Assembly (NCBI RefSeq): GCF_017874035.1
Contig: NZ_JAGGKV010000004.1
Span: 124,001-188,000 of the forward strand
DNA: 64,000 nt
Direction: 5' to 3'
DNA from: Paenibacillus aceris
Lineage (GTDB): Bacteria > Bacillota > Bacilli > Paenibacillales > NBRC-103111
The notes beneath the pieces are model-generated. The model searched no databases and had not been told where the DNA came from. It was given only the letters and a program-made list of their open reading frames with translations. Within the stretch, counting starts at the first letter, position 1, and each line of letters starts with the position of its first letter. Positions 46,936 through 60,787 of this stretch are shown piece after piece. A program made the translations under genes and the position numbers.

Positions 46936-48439
46936 GTGAAGACGTTACCTCCCTTTCCGTTGCCGCTTTCAGCAACTTCTCTTCCGTTGCCTCCGCCCGC
47001 ATGAATTCGCCAGTGATTCTACCTTCGCAAATCGTGAGAATACGATCCGATAATCCGAGTATCTCCGGCATATCCGAGGAAATGAGCAGAATCCCCATCC
47101 CACTGCGAGCCAATTGGTGAATGACTTCGTAAATTTCTGCCTTTGCATTGACATCTATTCCCCGTGTAGGTTCATCCAGGAGCAGTATCATCGGCTTCGA
47201 AAGCAGCCATTTACCGATAATGACTTTTTGTTGATTTCCTCCGCTTAGCTGTTTAGCCTGTGTCGCATAGCTGGGCGCTTTAATGCTTAACGAACGAATT
47301 TGCTCGTCCCAGACGACTTTTTCTTGCTTCGTCATCATAAAAGTCAACCGGCTAAATTTATCGAGTAAAGGTAGCGACATATTTTCCCCAATCGAGCGTC
47401 CTAGCACCAGCCCCTGCCCTTTACGATCTTCCGTTAAGAAAGCCAGGCCTTTATCAATAGCATCCCTTGGATTTTTAATCATCACTTGTTGTTGATGGAT
47501 ATACACATTGCCAGTGCATCTCCTTACATGCAGGCCGAACAAGCATTCAAACAGTTCGGATCGACCCGCTCCCAACAACCCGGAAATGCCTAATATTTCA
47601 CCTTGATGTAAAGTGAGGGATACCTCTTTCAGCTTCCTTTTGCCATTTGTAATAGGTGGATGGAAAGATAGGTTCTCTACGCGGAGTACTTCTTTCCCCT
47701 TACGAAAATCTCTGTGCGGGAAAAGCTCAGCGAACGATCTGCCTACCATCATGCGCACTAGTTCATTGTGATTCGTTTCGACCGTAGCAACCGCGCCTAC
47801 GAAACTCCCGTCTCTTAACACAACCACTCGATCAGAAAGCTCAAAAATTTCTTCCATTCGGTGAGTGATGTAAATGATGGATACCCCTTTGGCAGACAGC
47901 TGCTTCACAACCTGAAACAGTTTCTCAGTTTCATGCTTGCTAAGCGCTGTTGTCGGTTCGTCCATGATTAAAATTTTTGCATCAAGCGATAAAGCTTTAG
48001 CAATTTCCACAAGCTGCTGCTCGCCAATTCGAAGTCGTTTGACCTGCTGCTGCGGCGGGACAGTGAGATCTAGAATTTTCATGTAGGTTTGCGCTTTTGC
48101 ATTCATCATCTTGTAGTCAATGAAGCCGAAGTGATTTCGCTCTTCCCTGCCCAAGAAGATGTTCTCAGCTACGGTTAATTCCGGCACTAGCTGTAGTTCC
48201 TGGTGAATTTTCACAACGCCGTGTTTGCTTGCAACCGTCGGCGAACTGATTTGAACGGGTTGGCCGTTTATCCGGATCTCACCTTCGTAGTTGGATGTTG
48301 CTCCGCATAAGATGTTCATTAATGTAGATTTCCCCGCACCATTTTCGCCTAATAAGGCCATAACTTCTCCATGGTGAAGCTCCAAGTCTACCTCTTTAAG
48401 CGCTTTGACCATGCCAAACGTTTTTGAAATTTGATTCAT
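46910..48439 (-). CDS. CUT2 sugar ABC transporter ATPase (RbsA/MglA-like, double cassette)
   Basis: About 509 residues from ATG 48439, with two ABC domains. The first has Walker A GENGAGKST, Q-loop and ILIMDEPTTAL; the second has the degenerate GLLGAGRSE, the signature LSGGNQQK and LLLDEPTRGID. ATG 48439 has no ribosome site. A strong GGGGGGAG lies further up, beside an in-frame ATA, and the codons ATT TTA CAG just before the ATG match the I-L-Q found before M-N-Q in homologues. Translation may therefore start a few codons earlier at a non-standard codon. Confidence 0.93.
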   Translation of the reverse strand: MNQISKTFGMVKALKEVDLELHHGEVMALLGENGAGKSTLMNILCGATSNYEGEIRINGQPVQISSPTVASKHGVVKIHQELQLVPELTVAENIFLGREERNHFGFIDYKMMNAKAQTYMKILDLTVPPQQQVKRLRIGEQQLVEIAKALSLDAKILIMDEPTTALSKHETEKLFQVVKQLSAKGVSIIYITHRMEEIFELSDRVVVLRDGSFVGAVATVETNHNELVRMMVGRSFAELFPHRDFRKGKEVLRVENLSFHPPITNGKRKLKEVSLTLHQGEILGISGLLGAGRSELFECLFGLHVRRCTGNVYIHQQQVMIKNPRDAIDKGLAFLTEDRKGQGLVLGRSIGENMSLPLLDKFSRLTFMMTKQEKVVWDEQIRSLSIKAPSYATQAKQLSGGNQQKVIIGKWLLSKPMILLLDEPTRGIDVNAKAEIYEVIHQLARSGMGILLISSDMPEILGLSDRILTICEGRITGEFMRAEATEEKLLKAATEREVTSSHDSAQNII

Positions 48440-48569
48440 CTGTAAAATGGTTGCTCTTCGTATGTTACTCCCCCCTCGCTCATGTTCTATTAAAAAAATA
48501 CCATGCAGGGAGGTATGAAGTATTTAGAATAAAATGTAATAGTTTACAATTTTACACACAATTATTATG

Positions 48570-48748
48570 AGGGAACGTCAGGGCGCTATTTAGGCAAAAA
48601 ACGGCGATTCGCTTCATTGAGAGGAACTACAGGGCCTTATTTAAGCAAAATGGGCTAGTTTCCCGTTTAATTTACGAAATAGCGTCCCTTAGTTCCCCAT
48701 TACTCGCACAAGGGACCCCTTTCGCTGAAATAGCGCCCTCTTGTTCCT
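48570..48748. repeat. Intergenic repeat: two direct and two inverted copies of a ~28-base unit
   Basis: Units at 48570-48598 and 48622-48650 share GGAAC..CAGGGC.(C)TATTTA.GCAAAA. Units at 48672-48697 and 48721-48748 carry the reverse-complement version (GAAATAGCG.CC.T..GTTCC). The four together can fold into nested hairpins. They fill the gap between the CUT2 operon start and the GH116 gene end and code for nothing visible. The pattern resembles REP-like intergenic repeats. Confidence 0.7.
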
Positions 48749-48775
48749 TTATTCCATCGTGCGCAGCACCGTCAA

Positions 48776-48832
48776 AAATAAACGGCCTCGTCATCCCCAT
48801 ATAGCAACCAAGGATAAACGACCTCGTCGTCC
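48776..48832. repeat. Short direct repeat pair
   Basis: Two copies of ATAAACG(G/A)CCTCGTC(A/G)TCC lie about 36 bases apart, next to the four-unit repeat. No function is evident. Confidence 0.55.
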
Positions 48833-48907
48833 TTTTAGTACGAGCGCGTTTGTCAAGGTAGAGCAGAACAAAAGTAAAAAACTTATACTTTCTTATCTAC
48901 TTAAAGA

Positions 48908-48944
48908 GACACGAACTTAAACAAAGTTCATTTAAGCTCGTGTC
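48908..48944 (-). terminator. Intrinsic terminator after the GH116 gene
   Basis: On the minus strand GACACGAGCTTAAA pairs with TTTAAGTTCGTGTC (14 bp, one G-T) around a 9-base loop, followed by TCTTT. It lies 20 bases after the stop codon. Confidence 0.75.
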
Positions 48945-48963
48945 CTGTTTACCAATGAATACC

Positions 48964-54360
<5,397 letters not shown>

Positions 54361-54484
54361 CTATTCCAATGCCGTTCACTCTGCTAAAAGCCAATGATGA
54401 GGTCAATCTGTTACTTTGGGCCATCTTGAATCTTCAACTGCAAAAATAGCGCGTTTTCCGCCTCCCTCCTTGATAAGGACTATG

Positions 54485-54512
54485 TATCTATTGTAGTAAG
54501 ATCCGTTGTCAA
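54485..54512 (-). promoter_or_regulatory. Possible sigma-A promoter for the GH116 gene
   Basis: A perfect TTGACA (54507-54512) on the minus strand is followed 16 bases later by TAGATA (54485-54490). The leader would be about 200 bases long. Confidence 0.45.
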
Positions 54513-54611
54513 TGTATTTACAAAAACACGTACTGTCTTTCAATTTTCTACACTCGTTATAGGAAATACGAAAGAAAATAAACGGTTGACTTACAAGTCG
54601 ATAGACCACCT

Positions 54612-54749
54612 ACGTTCACGTGCACGAATTTAACAAAAAAAATCAATCAGCCTCCACTTTTGGTTACGGGCATCCCCCTTGTCACAGTTCCTGCATCTAC
54701 CAGGCACATGTTCACGGATCTCCAATAACGTCAACGTTCACGTGAACGT
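54612..54749. promoter_or_regulatory. Repeated palindromic operator-like sites upstream of GH116
   Basis: ACGTTCACGTGAACGT at 54734-54749 is a perfect 16-base palindrome. ACGTTCACGTGCACGA at 54612-54627 is a degenerate copy, and ATGTTCACGG at 54708-54717 is a further half-site. Three copies of the YGTTCACG core in 140 bases of a 628-base non-coding gap suggest binding sites for a dimeric regulator, unidentified here. The rest of 54280-54907 shows no gene. Confidence 0.6.
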
Positions 54750-54845
54750 AATCATCTTAACAAATGCCCTAAATTCTGTAAACGTTAAATTTGAAATATT
54801 TTATCGCGCAAACTCGTGGGATACGAATTTCCATTCACAAATGCC

Positions 54846-54869
54846 AAATAAGGCTGCTGTTCAGCAGCC
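54846..54869 (-). terminator. Intrinsic terminator after the MFS gene
   Basis: GGCTGCTG-AA-CAGCAGCC on the minus strand is a perfect 8-bp stem with a two-base loop (slightly longer in practice), followed by TTATTT, about 40 bases after the stop codon. Confidence 0.7.
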
Positions 54870-54907
54870 CTATTACGCCATCTAACGGCTTTCATCCCTA
54901 TTCTCAT

Positions 54908-56155
54908 TTACGATGTGCTTGGTTCATTCTGCTTCCTGCGGAGCCAAACAACGAGTCCGAACACGACGACAGTCGCCATCGACAACCAGGAGCTGTACAG
55001 AAAAACTTGTCTCATGCCGTAAGCCGCACTCATAATTCCACCTAAGAAACTGCCGATAATGCGGGCGGCTCCCAGACTGAGCAAGCCATTCAGCGTTTGC
55101 CCGCTCGCTTTCCATTCCGGAGGCACTTCACGATTGATGAAGGTTGCCAGCGTGACGGATAATACGATGAAAATGACACCGTGCAGCAGCTGTGCCGGTA
55201 ATATCCAATGAGGCTGGTCAATGACGGAAAACAAGAACCAACGGATAGAAGAGCCGAGCGCTGCAATAATCAATAGCATCGAAATCGAAATGCGCTTGAA
55301 AATCCAGCCGGAAAACAGCAGGAACGGCAGCTCGCTCATCGAGGATATGACCATGGACCAGCCAAGCATCAAACTGTCGGCACCCATTTCCTTGAAGAAT
55401 ATTGGGAAAAAAGCATAATAATAACCTAACGTGACTTGGACAATAAAATTAATACCCAGATAAAACATCAGCTTCCCATTACGGAACAGCTCGCGGAATT
55501 TTTTCCCTGTGACGTTAGACGGCCGGCTAGCCGCTTGCGGAAAGCACCAAAGGAGCAGCAGTGCCGCAACCATCGTTCCTGCGTAGACGGGGAACATAGA
55601 ATTAATATGCGATTTGGCGACGATGCCGAAAACAAGCGACATAGTGGCGAAACCTATCGTGCCTCCAAGACGAATCCAACCAAAGTTCCATTTGGGACGC
55701 CTGTCCAGCTCTTCCAATGTTATCGCATCGCTGAGCGCAAATATGGACGTTTGAAAAAACATAAACACACAGATCAACACAAGTAAGTAAATGAACTGAT
55801 GCGATACCGGGAAGAACATAATCGAAACTCCGCTGCCTATTAAAAGCAAGCTTAGCACGCTATTTTTCGTCTTTGCACGATCGCCAAATGCTCCCCAGAT
55901 CGGTTGACCCAGCATGGCAATGAGCGGTCCAAGACTTAGAAGCATTCCTATTTGCTCTTGGGAAAACTTGATATTATACAGGTATACCGGTAAAAATGTG
56001 CCATACACCGCATTCCCCATATAAATGACGGCATAAAATAACATAAATGCGTAGAGTCTCGTTGTCAGCCCCTTCTTTCCTTCTTGAAATGATAAAAGCC
56101 AGTCCCCATGATGAAGGACCAGCTCCGACTTTAGGTTATTAAAAATGTACGACAA
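54908..56155 (-). CDS. MFS transporter (oligosaccharide/nucleoside-symporter-like)
   Basis: 415 residues as read from TTG 56155; the start is uncertain, because the first membrane helix begins only at about residue 34 (YAFMLFYAVIYMGNAVYG) and no good ribosome site precedes 56155. About twelve hydrophobic segments and the loop GAFGDRAKTKNSVL after helix 2 are typical of MFS. The motif SQEQIGMLLSLGPLIAMLGQPIWG fits the MFS_1-like/LacY-type branch. It follows the WbsX-like gene and probably shares its transcript. The substrate is unknown. Confidence 0.85.
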   Translation of the reverse strand: MSYIFNNLKSELVLHHGDWLLSFQEGKKGLTTRLYAFMLFYAVIYMGNAVYGTFLPVYLYNIKFSQEQIGMLLSLGPLIAMLGQPIWGAFGDRAKTKNSVLSLLLIGSGVSIMFFPVSHQFIYLLVLICVFMFFQTSIFALSDAITLEELDRRPKWNFGWIRLGGTIGFATMSLVFGIVAKSHINSMFPVYAGTMVAALLLLWCFPQAASRPSNVTGKKFRELFRNGKLMFYLGINFIVQVTLGYYYAFFPIFFKEMGADSLMLGWSMVISSMSELPFLLFSGWIFKRISISMLLIIAALGSSIRWFLFSVIDQPHWILPAQLLHGVIFIVLSVTLATFINREVPPEWKASGQTLNGLLSLGAARIIGSFLGGIMSAAYGMRQVFLYSSWLSMATVVVFGLVVWLRRKQNEPSTS

Positions 56156-56191
56156 GTACCGTTAGCGTTCAAGCATTTTTTTCGTACATGT

Positions 56192-57337
56192 TCAATCTTC
56201 CTCTGATGGCTTCCTGCCGAACACATCCCGAATCGCATCCAAATAGGCTGTTCCGCTGCATGTATCAGGCTCCAGATAGCTGCCCTCCGTCCACTCGTTC
56301 CATGCATTGATTGTAAAAATGGGAGGATTCGTCATGCCGCGGTCCAGAAACTCTTTGACCCCTTCCAAGGCAAGTTTAAACTCCTTCGGTGTATTTCCGG
56401 CAAGGGTGGCTATGTAGGGATACCCCAAATCCTCGAAAGTTTCCGACTGCACCGTTCGCGGTGAGGAATCCCATCCCATCGTCACATTCGGGTAATAGGG
56501 CAGCTTATATTCGGCTGTGAATTTCTCATAATCAAGCAGCGAGCGCTCCCGAATTGCCGCATAATCCGTTTCCGGAAATTGCTCCAGAGGCTGGTGATGA
56601 ATCCACACATACGACGATATGCTGTCCAGACCAAGCTGCTCCAACACCTCATTGATATTTGTAATCTTCTGCTCGGTAGGGAGAATTTGCAGCCCCCATA
56701 CAACAATATTTAAATGCAGCTCACCTAGTCCGGCGGCCCGCACTCTCTCTCGGAATGCTTGTAAGATACGTGCCGTTTCTTCAATTCCGCCTAATCCGCG
56801 AATCAGGCTGTGAATCTCGTAAAACGAGACATATAGCCCTCCATTTACGCGCCAATAGGAATCGTGTGTGAAATAGTTGCGGATCATATGTTCAGTTGCA
56901 TCTATAAAGCCTTTCTCGCTGATCTTGCCCTCGGACAGAACATGATAAGGTCTGCTGCGCTGAGCAGGATGAATGTCGATCCAATCGTGATTGGCCCACA
57001 TAATTGCAAATTTCAGCCGATCATGATTGGGGGCTTGCAGGAATCCCTCCTCCAGCGCGCGCTGCAAGAATGGACCATCCTCGTACCAATACCAGTCAAA
57101 TATGAAAGCAGTTAAGCCATGATCGGCGGCGGCGGCAATTTTGCGGGCCATGACTGCCGGATCGGCTTCGTCTTCGTAGCCCCATAAGGGAACTTTTGGC
57201 TGCTGATGACCAGGAAATTTAGGTTCCGCACGCCTCACGAGCTCCCATTCCGTCCACCCTTCTCCATGCCACGCATCATTTCGCTTATCTCGATGATAAT
57301 TTGGGAAATAGTAGGCTGCTGCTTCATAAAATGCCAT
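56192..57337 (-). CDS. WbsX-like protein with GH99-type fold
   Basis: ATG 57337 lies 9 bases after AGAGGTG (GTG 57349 is a weaker alternative); 381 residues, no signal peptide. The start AYYFPNYHRD, the WHGEGWTEWELVRRA.P.FPGH.QP block, FDWYWYEDG and the C-terminal NAWNEWTEGSYLEPD are hallmarks of the WbsX (Glyco_tran_WbsX) family, whose fold relates to GH99 endo-alpha-mannosidases. Family members are annotated either as glycosyltransferases or as glycosidases; the acid residues in this NEWTEG motif are intact. With an MFS permease downstream and a divergent AraC regulator, a cytoplasmic role in handling an imported glycan is plausible. Confidence 0.85.
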   Translation of the reverse strand: MAFYEAAAYYFPNYHRDKRNDAWHGEGWTEWELVRRAEPKFPGHQQPKVPLWGYEDEADPAVMARKIAAAADHGLTAFIFDWYWYEDGPFLQRALEEGFLQAPNHDRLKFAIMWANHDWIDIHPAQRSRPYHVLSEGKISEKGFIDATEHMIRNYFTHDSYWRVNGGLYVSFYEIHSLIRGLGGIEETARILQAFRERVRAAGLGELHLNIVVWGLQILPTEQKITNINEVLEQLGLDSISSYVWIHHQPLEQFPETDYAAIRERSLLDYEKFTAEYKLPYYPNVTMGWDSSPRTVQSETFEDLGYPYIATLAGNTPKEFKLALEGVKEFLDRGMTNPPIFTINAWNEWTEGSYLEPDTCSGTAYLDAIRDVFGRKPSEED

Positions 57338-57389
57338 CTCATTTTTCACCTCTTATACAGTTCGACAGTTTCATACCCTGCTTATATTG

Positions 57390-57421
57390 TATAATTGGAA
57401 CAGCCTTGTAACCACTTACAA
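57390..57421 (+). promoter_or_regulatory. Promoter -10 and palindromic operator before the AraC gene
   Basis: TATAAT at 57390-57395 is followed by TTGTAACCACTTACAA (57406-57421), an inverted repeat with perfect 6-base arms. The dyad would overlap the transcription start of the AraC gene and sits in the 138-base divergent gap shared with the WbsX-like gene. No good -35 was found. Confidence 0.45.
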
Positions 57422-57475
57422 AACAGACATGAATCCCCCCATTTCGGACATAATCCCAAGAGGAGAGTTAGCGAC

Positions 57476-58419
57476 ATGCTAAGAAAGCTAGGGTTTTACT
57501 CTGCCGCTGAATACATGCACGATAACGATTTTCTTTATGTAAATAAAGTAAAAGAAACGCAATGGCTGCTCGAACATGTCCATGATTTTATTGAAATTGT
57601 CCTTGTGCTTGACGGCAAAGGGCTTCAATATATCGATGGGACACCCATGCGCGTCCAAGAGGGAGATGTGTACGTCCTGCCCGTCGGTGTTTCCCATGTC
57701 TTCCGTCCCTCGACGGCCAAAAGTGCTGCTCCTCTGATCGTCCGCAATCTGATGATTCGTGCGGAATGGCTGGAACAGATAAAGCATTGTCTTCCTGACT
57801 TTGCCATGAAGCAATTTGCTGATTGGTTGATGGGCAAGGGGGATGACCCGCAGCGCCGTTGGTCCAAAGCAGCTGATCACCTAGGCGCAATCCGTAGAAT
57901 CAGCGAAAGCATGCATAACATTCTTGCAAAAAGGGACGCTTCATATCTCACGCAAGCCATGGTTTGGTCTTAGAACTGCTCGTTTTATTCAACCAATTAT
58001 TCAATCCATCCACCGAATCACCGGTCCCGGCATTCGAGCATGCCAGCGAAATTGACAGAGACTTGCCGCCTATTCCTCCAACAAGAAGTTCTGGCAGTAA
58101 TGTTGAACAGCTTCTGGACTATCTTACACATACGCTGCCGGATGATTTTACGTTAACTGCGCTATCAGAGAAGTTCCAGCTTAGCGAGCGCCAAATTCTG
58201 CGCCTATGCCACCGCCACCTTGGCACGAGCTATATGCGCTTCGTACAAAAACAGAGAATTACGCATAGCTGCCGCCTTCTCGCCTCCTCGCAATTAAAAA
58301 TTTATGAAGTGATGCAAGCTTCAGGCTTTCAAAGTGCGGATTATTTTAACCGGCTGTTCAAAAGGCATACAGGCCTGACACCAAGCGCCTACCGCAAACT
58401 CCTCATCAACAAGCAATGA
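57476..58419 (+). pseudogene. AraC-family regulator interrupted by a frameshift
   Basis: ATG 57476 follows AGAGGAGAG by 8 bases. The first frame gives a cupin sensor domain (HVHDFIEIVLVLDG, EGDVYVLPVGVSHVF) and runs to a stop at 57971-57973. The AraC DNA-binding half continues in another frame from about 57964 to 58419 (LSEKFQLSERQILRLCHRHLG; GFQSADYFNRLFKRHTGLTPSAYRK). Restoring one base near 57963 would join them smoothly (TQAM to LVLELLVLFNQLF). It is thus a one-base deletion in the genome or a sequencing error. An intact protein would regulate the divergent WbsX-MFS unit. Confidence 0.85.
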
Positions 58420-58420
58420 A

Positions 58421-58459
58421 GAATCCCCCTGCCAACTGAAACGTTGAGAGGGGGACTTT
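58421..58459 (+). terminator. Terminator-like hairpin after the AraC gene
   Basis: TCCCCCT pairs with AGGGGGA around an 18-base loop and is followed by CTTT. It lies directly after the stop codon of the AraC gene. The T-run is short. Confidence 0.45.
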
Positions 58460-58511
58460 AGGTAAGTATTCGCTGTGCTGCTGCCGCAGCCGCCAGATGA
58501 CGATACCGTAA

Positions 58512-59345
58512 TTATAATATGGTCTGAAATGCCGTTTTGTGTTCGTTCTTATATTTTATGCCTGCTTGCAGCGTGGAGATCAGCATTAAATCTCTCCAAA
58601 TCAGCAGATCGGTCACCTCAGCTTGCACATTGTAGGAATGGAGAAGCATTCGCCCGTTCAAATCAAATAGCTTATAAACCCCTGTATTGGCGCACACATA
58701 CACATCTCCGTGATGCGAGATTAACCGGTTCAAATGCATCCCTTCAAAATGAATTTGATGAAAACCTCCCATTTTATTGCCAATCACCAGTCCTCCGCGT
58801 GAGGTCGTTCCTATCAGCATTTGGTTGAATACCGCCATGCTTGTCACCGCCTGATTGAGGGGAAGGTTGGACCAATCCCCTGTCAACAAATCATAGAAGG
58901 CGACGCCGTCTTCATAGCCAAGAAATAAGAAATGAGGAGTGACAAGCATATCAAACGTTTTTTTACCCTGATAGGCAAGAGGCTGCCACTCTCCTTCGCT
59001 GCCGCAAAGCAGTCCCTTGGAGGTCAGCAAGAACCGATCTCCCCAACCGATCACCCGATAGCACGGATCACTGACCGTTGTTTTCAGCCACACATCATCT
59101 TCCATCACGTATAACCCACAATTGGTAGAGGCATATAATTGAGCATCCACCCAATCCAAGCGGTGAATATGCAAATGATCAGGTAACCCTTGGGAAGCTT
59201 CCTCCCAGGAACGAAGCGGGGTGAATTGAAATACACCCTTTCCTTGTGTTCCGGCGTACAGGACGCCTTCACTCGAAGCGGTCAACGTTGTAAAGCGCAG
59301 CGGCAGCAAGTCATTGCTGGATTGCCAAAATCGATTTGTTTCCAT
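58512..59345 (-). CDS. Beta-propeller-like protein, function unknown, Fur-linked operon
   Basis: 277 residues from ATG 59345 (GTGGGGGAG upstream), no signal peptide. Short repeats of the form L/V-Y-A/V-x-x-x-x-G-V/L-Y/F recur about every 40 residues (VLYAGTQGKGVFQF, LYASTNCGLYV, LFLGYEDGVAFYD, LIGTTSRGGLVIG, VYVCANTGVYKLF), which predicts a beta-propeller of six or so blades. It lies 15 bases after the preceding gene, so the two share the Fur-controlled promoter. I do not recognise the family. Confidence 0.8.
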   Translation of the reverse strand: METNRFWQSSNDLLPLRFTTLTASSEGVLYAGTQGKGVFQFTPLRSWEEASQGLPDHLHIHRLDWVDAQLYASTNCGLYVMEDDVWLKTTVSDPCYRVIGWGDRFLLTSKGLLCGSEGEWQPLAYQGKKTFDMLVTPHFLFLGYEDGVAFYDLLTGDWSNLPLNQAVTSMAVFNQMLIGTTSRGGLVIGNKMGGFHQIHFEGMHLNRLISHHGDVYVCANTGVYKLFDLNGRMLLHSYNVQAEVTDLLIWRDLMLISTLQAGIKYKNEHKTAFQTIL

Positions 59346-59360
59346 GAAGCTCCCCCACTT

Positions 59361-60062
59361 TTACATGACTATTCGACCGGAACAACACGGACAGTCATCA
59401 TTTTCCAAATACACTTCTTTCACAAGTTTCAAATAGTCCATGGATTTGTTTACATCCATTTCCTCCCTGTTAATCCGATATTGCTTCCCGTTCATCATAT
59501 TCCACAGCTGCAAGCGTACCGGCATTTGTCCAAATGCTTTATAACAAAAGACAACGCTCATATGAAAAAACAACTGCACCGCTGCCTCGTTTTCTTCCAT
59601 CATATATTTATGGATAATGAATGAATCGTTCGTTGGCTCCATGACTTGCATGATTTGAGACAAACCTAGATTAAGCCCCTCAACCCAAACATGGCTGCTC
59701 TCAAAAAGCATAAGCGGACATTCCATGGCATTCTTGCCGGTAAGCGACCAATAAAGATGCGTAAGCACATTTCGCTTAACTTCCATATAAGATTCAAGTG
59801 ATTCAAACTTGCGAAATTTATTCGTCCAACGTCTCTCGAAAAGATTCGTTAAAGTAAGTCGCGTTCGGGATTTGGGCGGAAGCGAATACCAATCGTTGAT
59901 CGCGTGATAAGCCGCATATTGTGTAAGCTGTCTCCAATCCGGTTCAACCGGGCTGCTTTTGCTGCCATTTTGAGAATTGCTCCGAATCCAACGCTCAAGT
60001 TGATAATCTGTCAGGACATGCATAGTTCCCATGCCCACGCCAATCTCATCTTCGTTCATCAT
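59361..60062 (-). CDS. Unknown protein with C-terminal CPCC motif, behind Fur boxes
   Basis: I favour ATG 60062 (GGGGGTG 10 bases upstream), giving 233 residues; an ATG at 60092 lies almost on the Fur box and has no ribosome site. The protein is soluble, rich in Trp and charged residues (WTNKFRKFESLESYMEVKRN), and ends ENDDCPCCSGRIVM, where the clustered cysteines may bind metal. The order of segments weakly recalls degenerate PD-(D/E)XK nuclease folds with a C-terminal Cys cluster, but catalytic residues are not evident. Two Fur boxes upstream imply expression under iron limitation. I do not recognise the family. Confidence 0.8.
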   Translation of the reverse strand: MMNEDEIGVGMGTMHVLTDYQLERWIRSNSQNGSKSSPVEPDWRQLTQYAAYHAINDWYSLPPKSRTRLTLTNLFERRWTNKFRKFESLESYMEVKRNVLTHLYWSLTGKNAMECPLMLFESSHVWVEGLNLGLSQIMQVMEPTNDSFIIHKYMMEENEAAVQLFFHMSVVFCYKAFGQMPVRLQLWNMMNGKQYRINREEMDVNKSMDYLKLVKEVYLENDDCPCCSGRIVM

Positions 60063-60101
60063 ATGTATGGGACACCCCCGAGAAGTAGACATCAAGACAA
60101 T

Positions 60102-60151
60102 TGATAATGATTTTCAATTTCATTTGTTAATTCAAATGATAATGTTTCTCA
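60102..60151 (-). promoter_or_regulatory. Tandem Fur boxes
   Basis: TGATAATGATTTTCA at 60102-60116 matches 13 of 14 defined positions of the 7-1-7 Fur consensus TGATAATNATTATCA. TGATAATGTTTCTCA at 60137-60151 matches 12 of 14. They lie 40-90 bases upstream of the CPCC-protein gene, in an AT-rich stretch without genes. Confidence 0.8.
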
Positions 60152-60174
60152 TTTAAACTGTCAAGTTATCTGTG

Positions 60175-60226
60175 AAAAAAGGGTATCCCCCAGCCCTTAA
60201 CATGGCTTTCGGATCCCCTTTTTGTT
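60175..60226 (-). terminator. Intrinsic terminator after the SRPBCC gene
   Basis: On the minus strand AAAAAGGGGATCC pairs with GGATACCCTTTTTT around a long loop, which itself holds a small stem. The T-run is part of the 3' arm, and the element could act in both directions. Confidence 0.7.
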
Positions 60227-60245
60227 GGCTGTCTGCTTCTTAGGT

Positions 60246-60710
60246 TTATCCATTTCTCAACGCATCTTCTGCCGCAGCCTTGATATAAAGGTTCCGTTGC
60301 AGCAAAAAGTCGTGCATATATGCTTCCAGAAACCATTTATCCGCTAATCTCCCCAACACGCCCAATGGTGATGTATACTCAAAGATATCTACCATCTTTG
60401 TTCCGTTCGGGACAGCAGAAAACTCATGTGTGTGCTTGAAGTGTTTGAAAGCTCCGCGAACTTGTTCATCGACAAATCGATAAGGACGTTCCATGATCGT
60501 TATTTTCGCAGTAAGCCTCTGTTTGATGCCAAAATGGATCGCTTCCCAAGTCACGGTTTGCCCCAATTCGATGAGACCGCTTGTCACGCCCGCGACTGGT
60601 TTTTCCTTCGTATGTGCGGTGGACTTAGCATGGATCTCGATGCTTCTAGCCAAATCAAAAACAATCTCAACAGGTGCGTTAATTAGCAGTTCAATCCGAA
60701 TAACCGGCAT
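60246..60710 (-). CDS. SRPBCC (START-like) family protein
   Basis: 154 residues from ATG 60710 (AAAAGGGTG upstream). The start IRIELLINAPVEIVFDLARSIEIH, the middle VTWEAIHFGIKQRLTAKI and the end GVLGRLADKWFLEAYMHDFLLQRNLYIK fit the SRPBCC/polyketide-cyclase-like helix-grip fold, which binds hydrophobic ligands. It is divergent from the HxlR regulator, which may control it. The ligand is unknown. Confidence 0.88.
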   Translation of the reverse strand: MPVIRIELLINAPVEIVFDLARSIEIHAKSTAHTKEKPVAGVTSGLIELGQTVTWEAIHFGIKQRLTAKITIMERPYRFVDEQVRGAFKHFKHTHEFSAVPNGTKMVDIFEYTSPLGVLGRLADKWFLEAYMHDFLLQRNLYIKAAAEDALRNG

Positions 60711-60787
60711 ATGAAGTCAACACCCTTTTCTTCTCATCGTATTCTCCATACTATCATATAACAAATCAAGGAAGGAGTATGACGACC

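Noticed and set aside
48440..48570. Promoter for the CUT2 importer operon
   Set aside because: A promoter must lie here, but TTGTAA-17-TAAATA and similar pairs match the consensus too poorly to place it.
48570..48832. Possible CRISPR array
   Set aside because: There are only two direct and two inverted units with unequal spacing and no cas genes; it fits an intergenic palindromic repeat better.
54403..54609. Minus-strand frame of 68 codons in the GH116 upstream gap
   Set aside because: It overlaps the likely promoter, has no ribosome site and shows no recognisable protein features.
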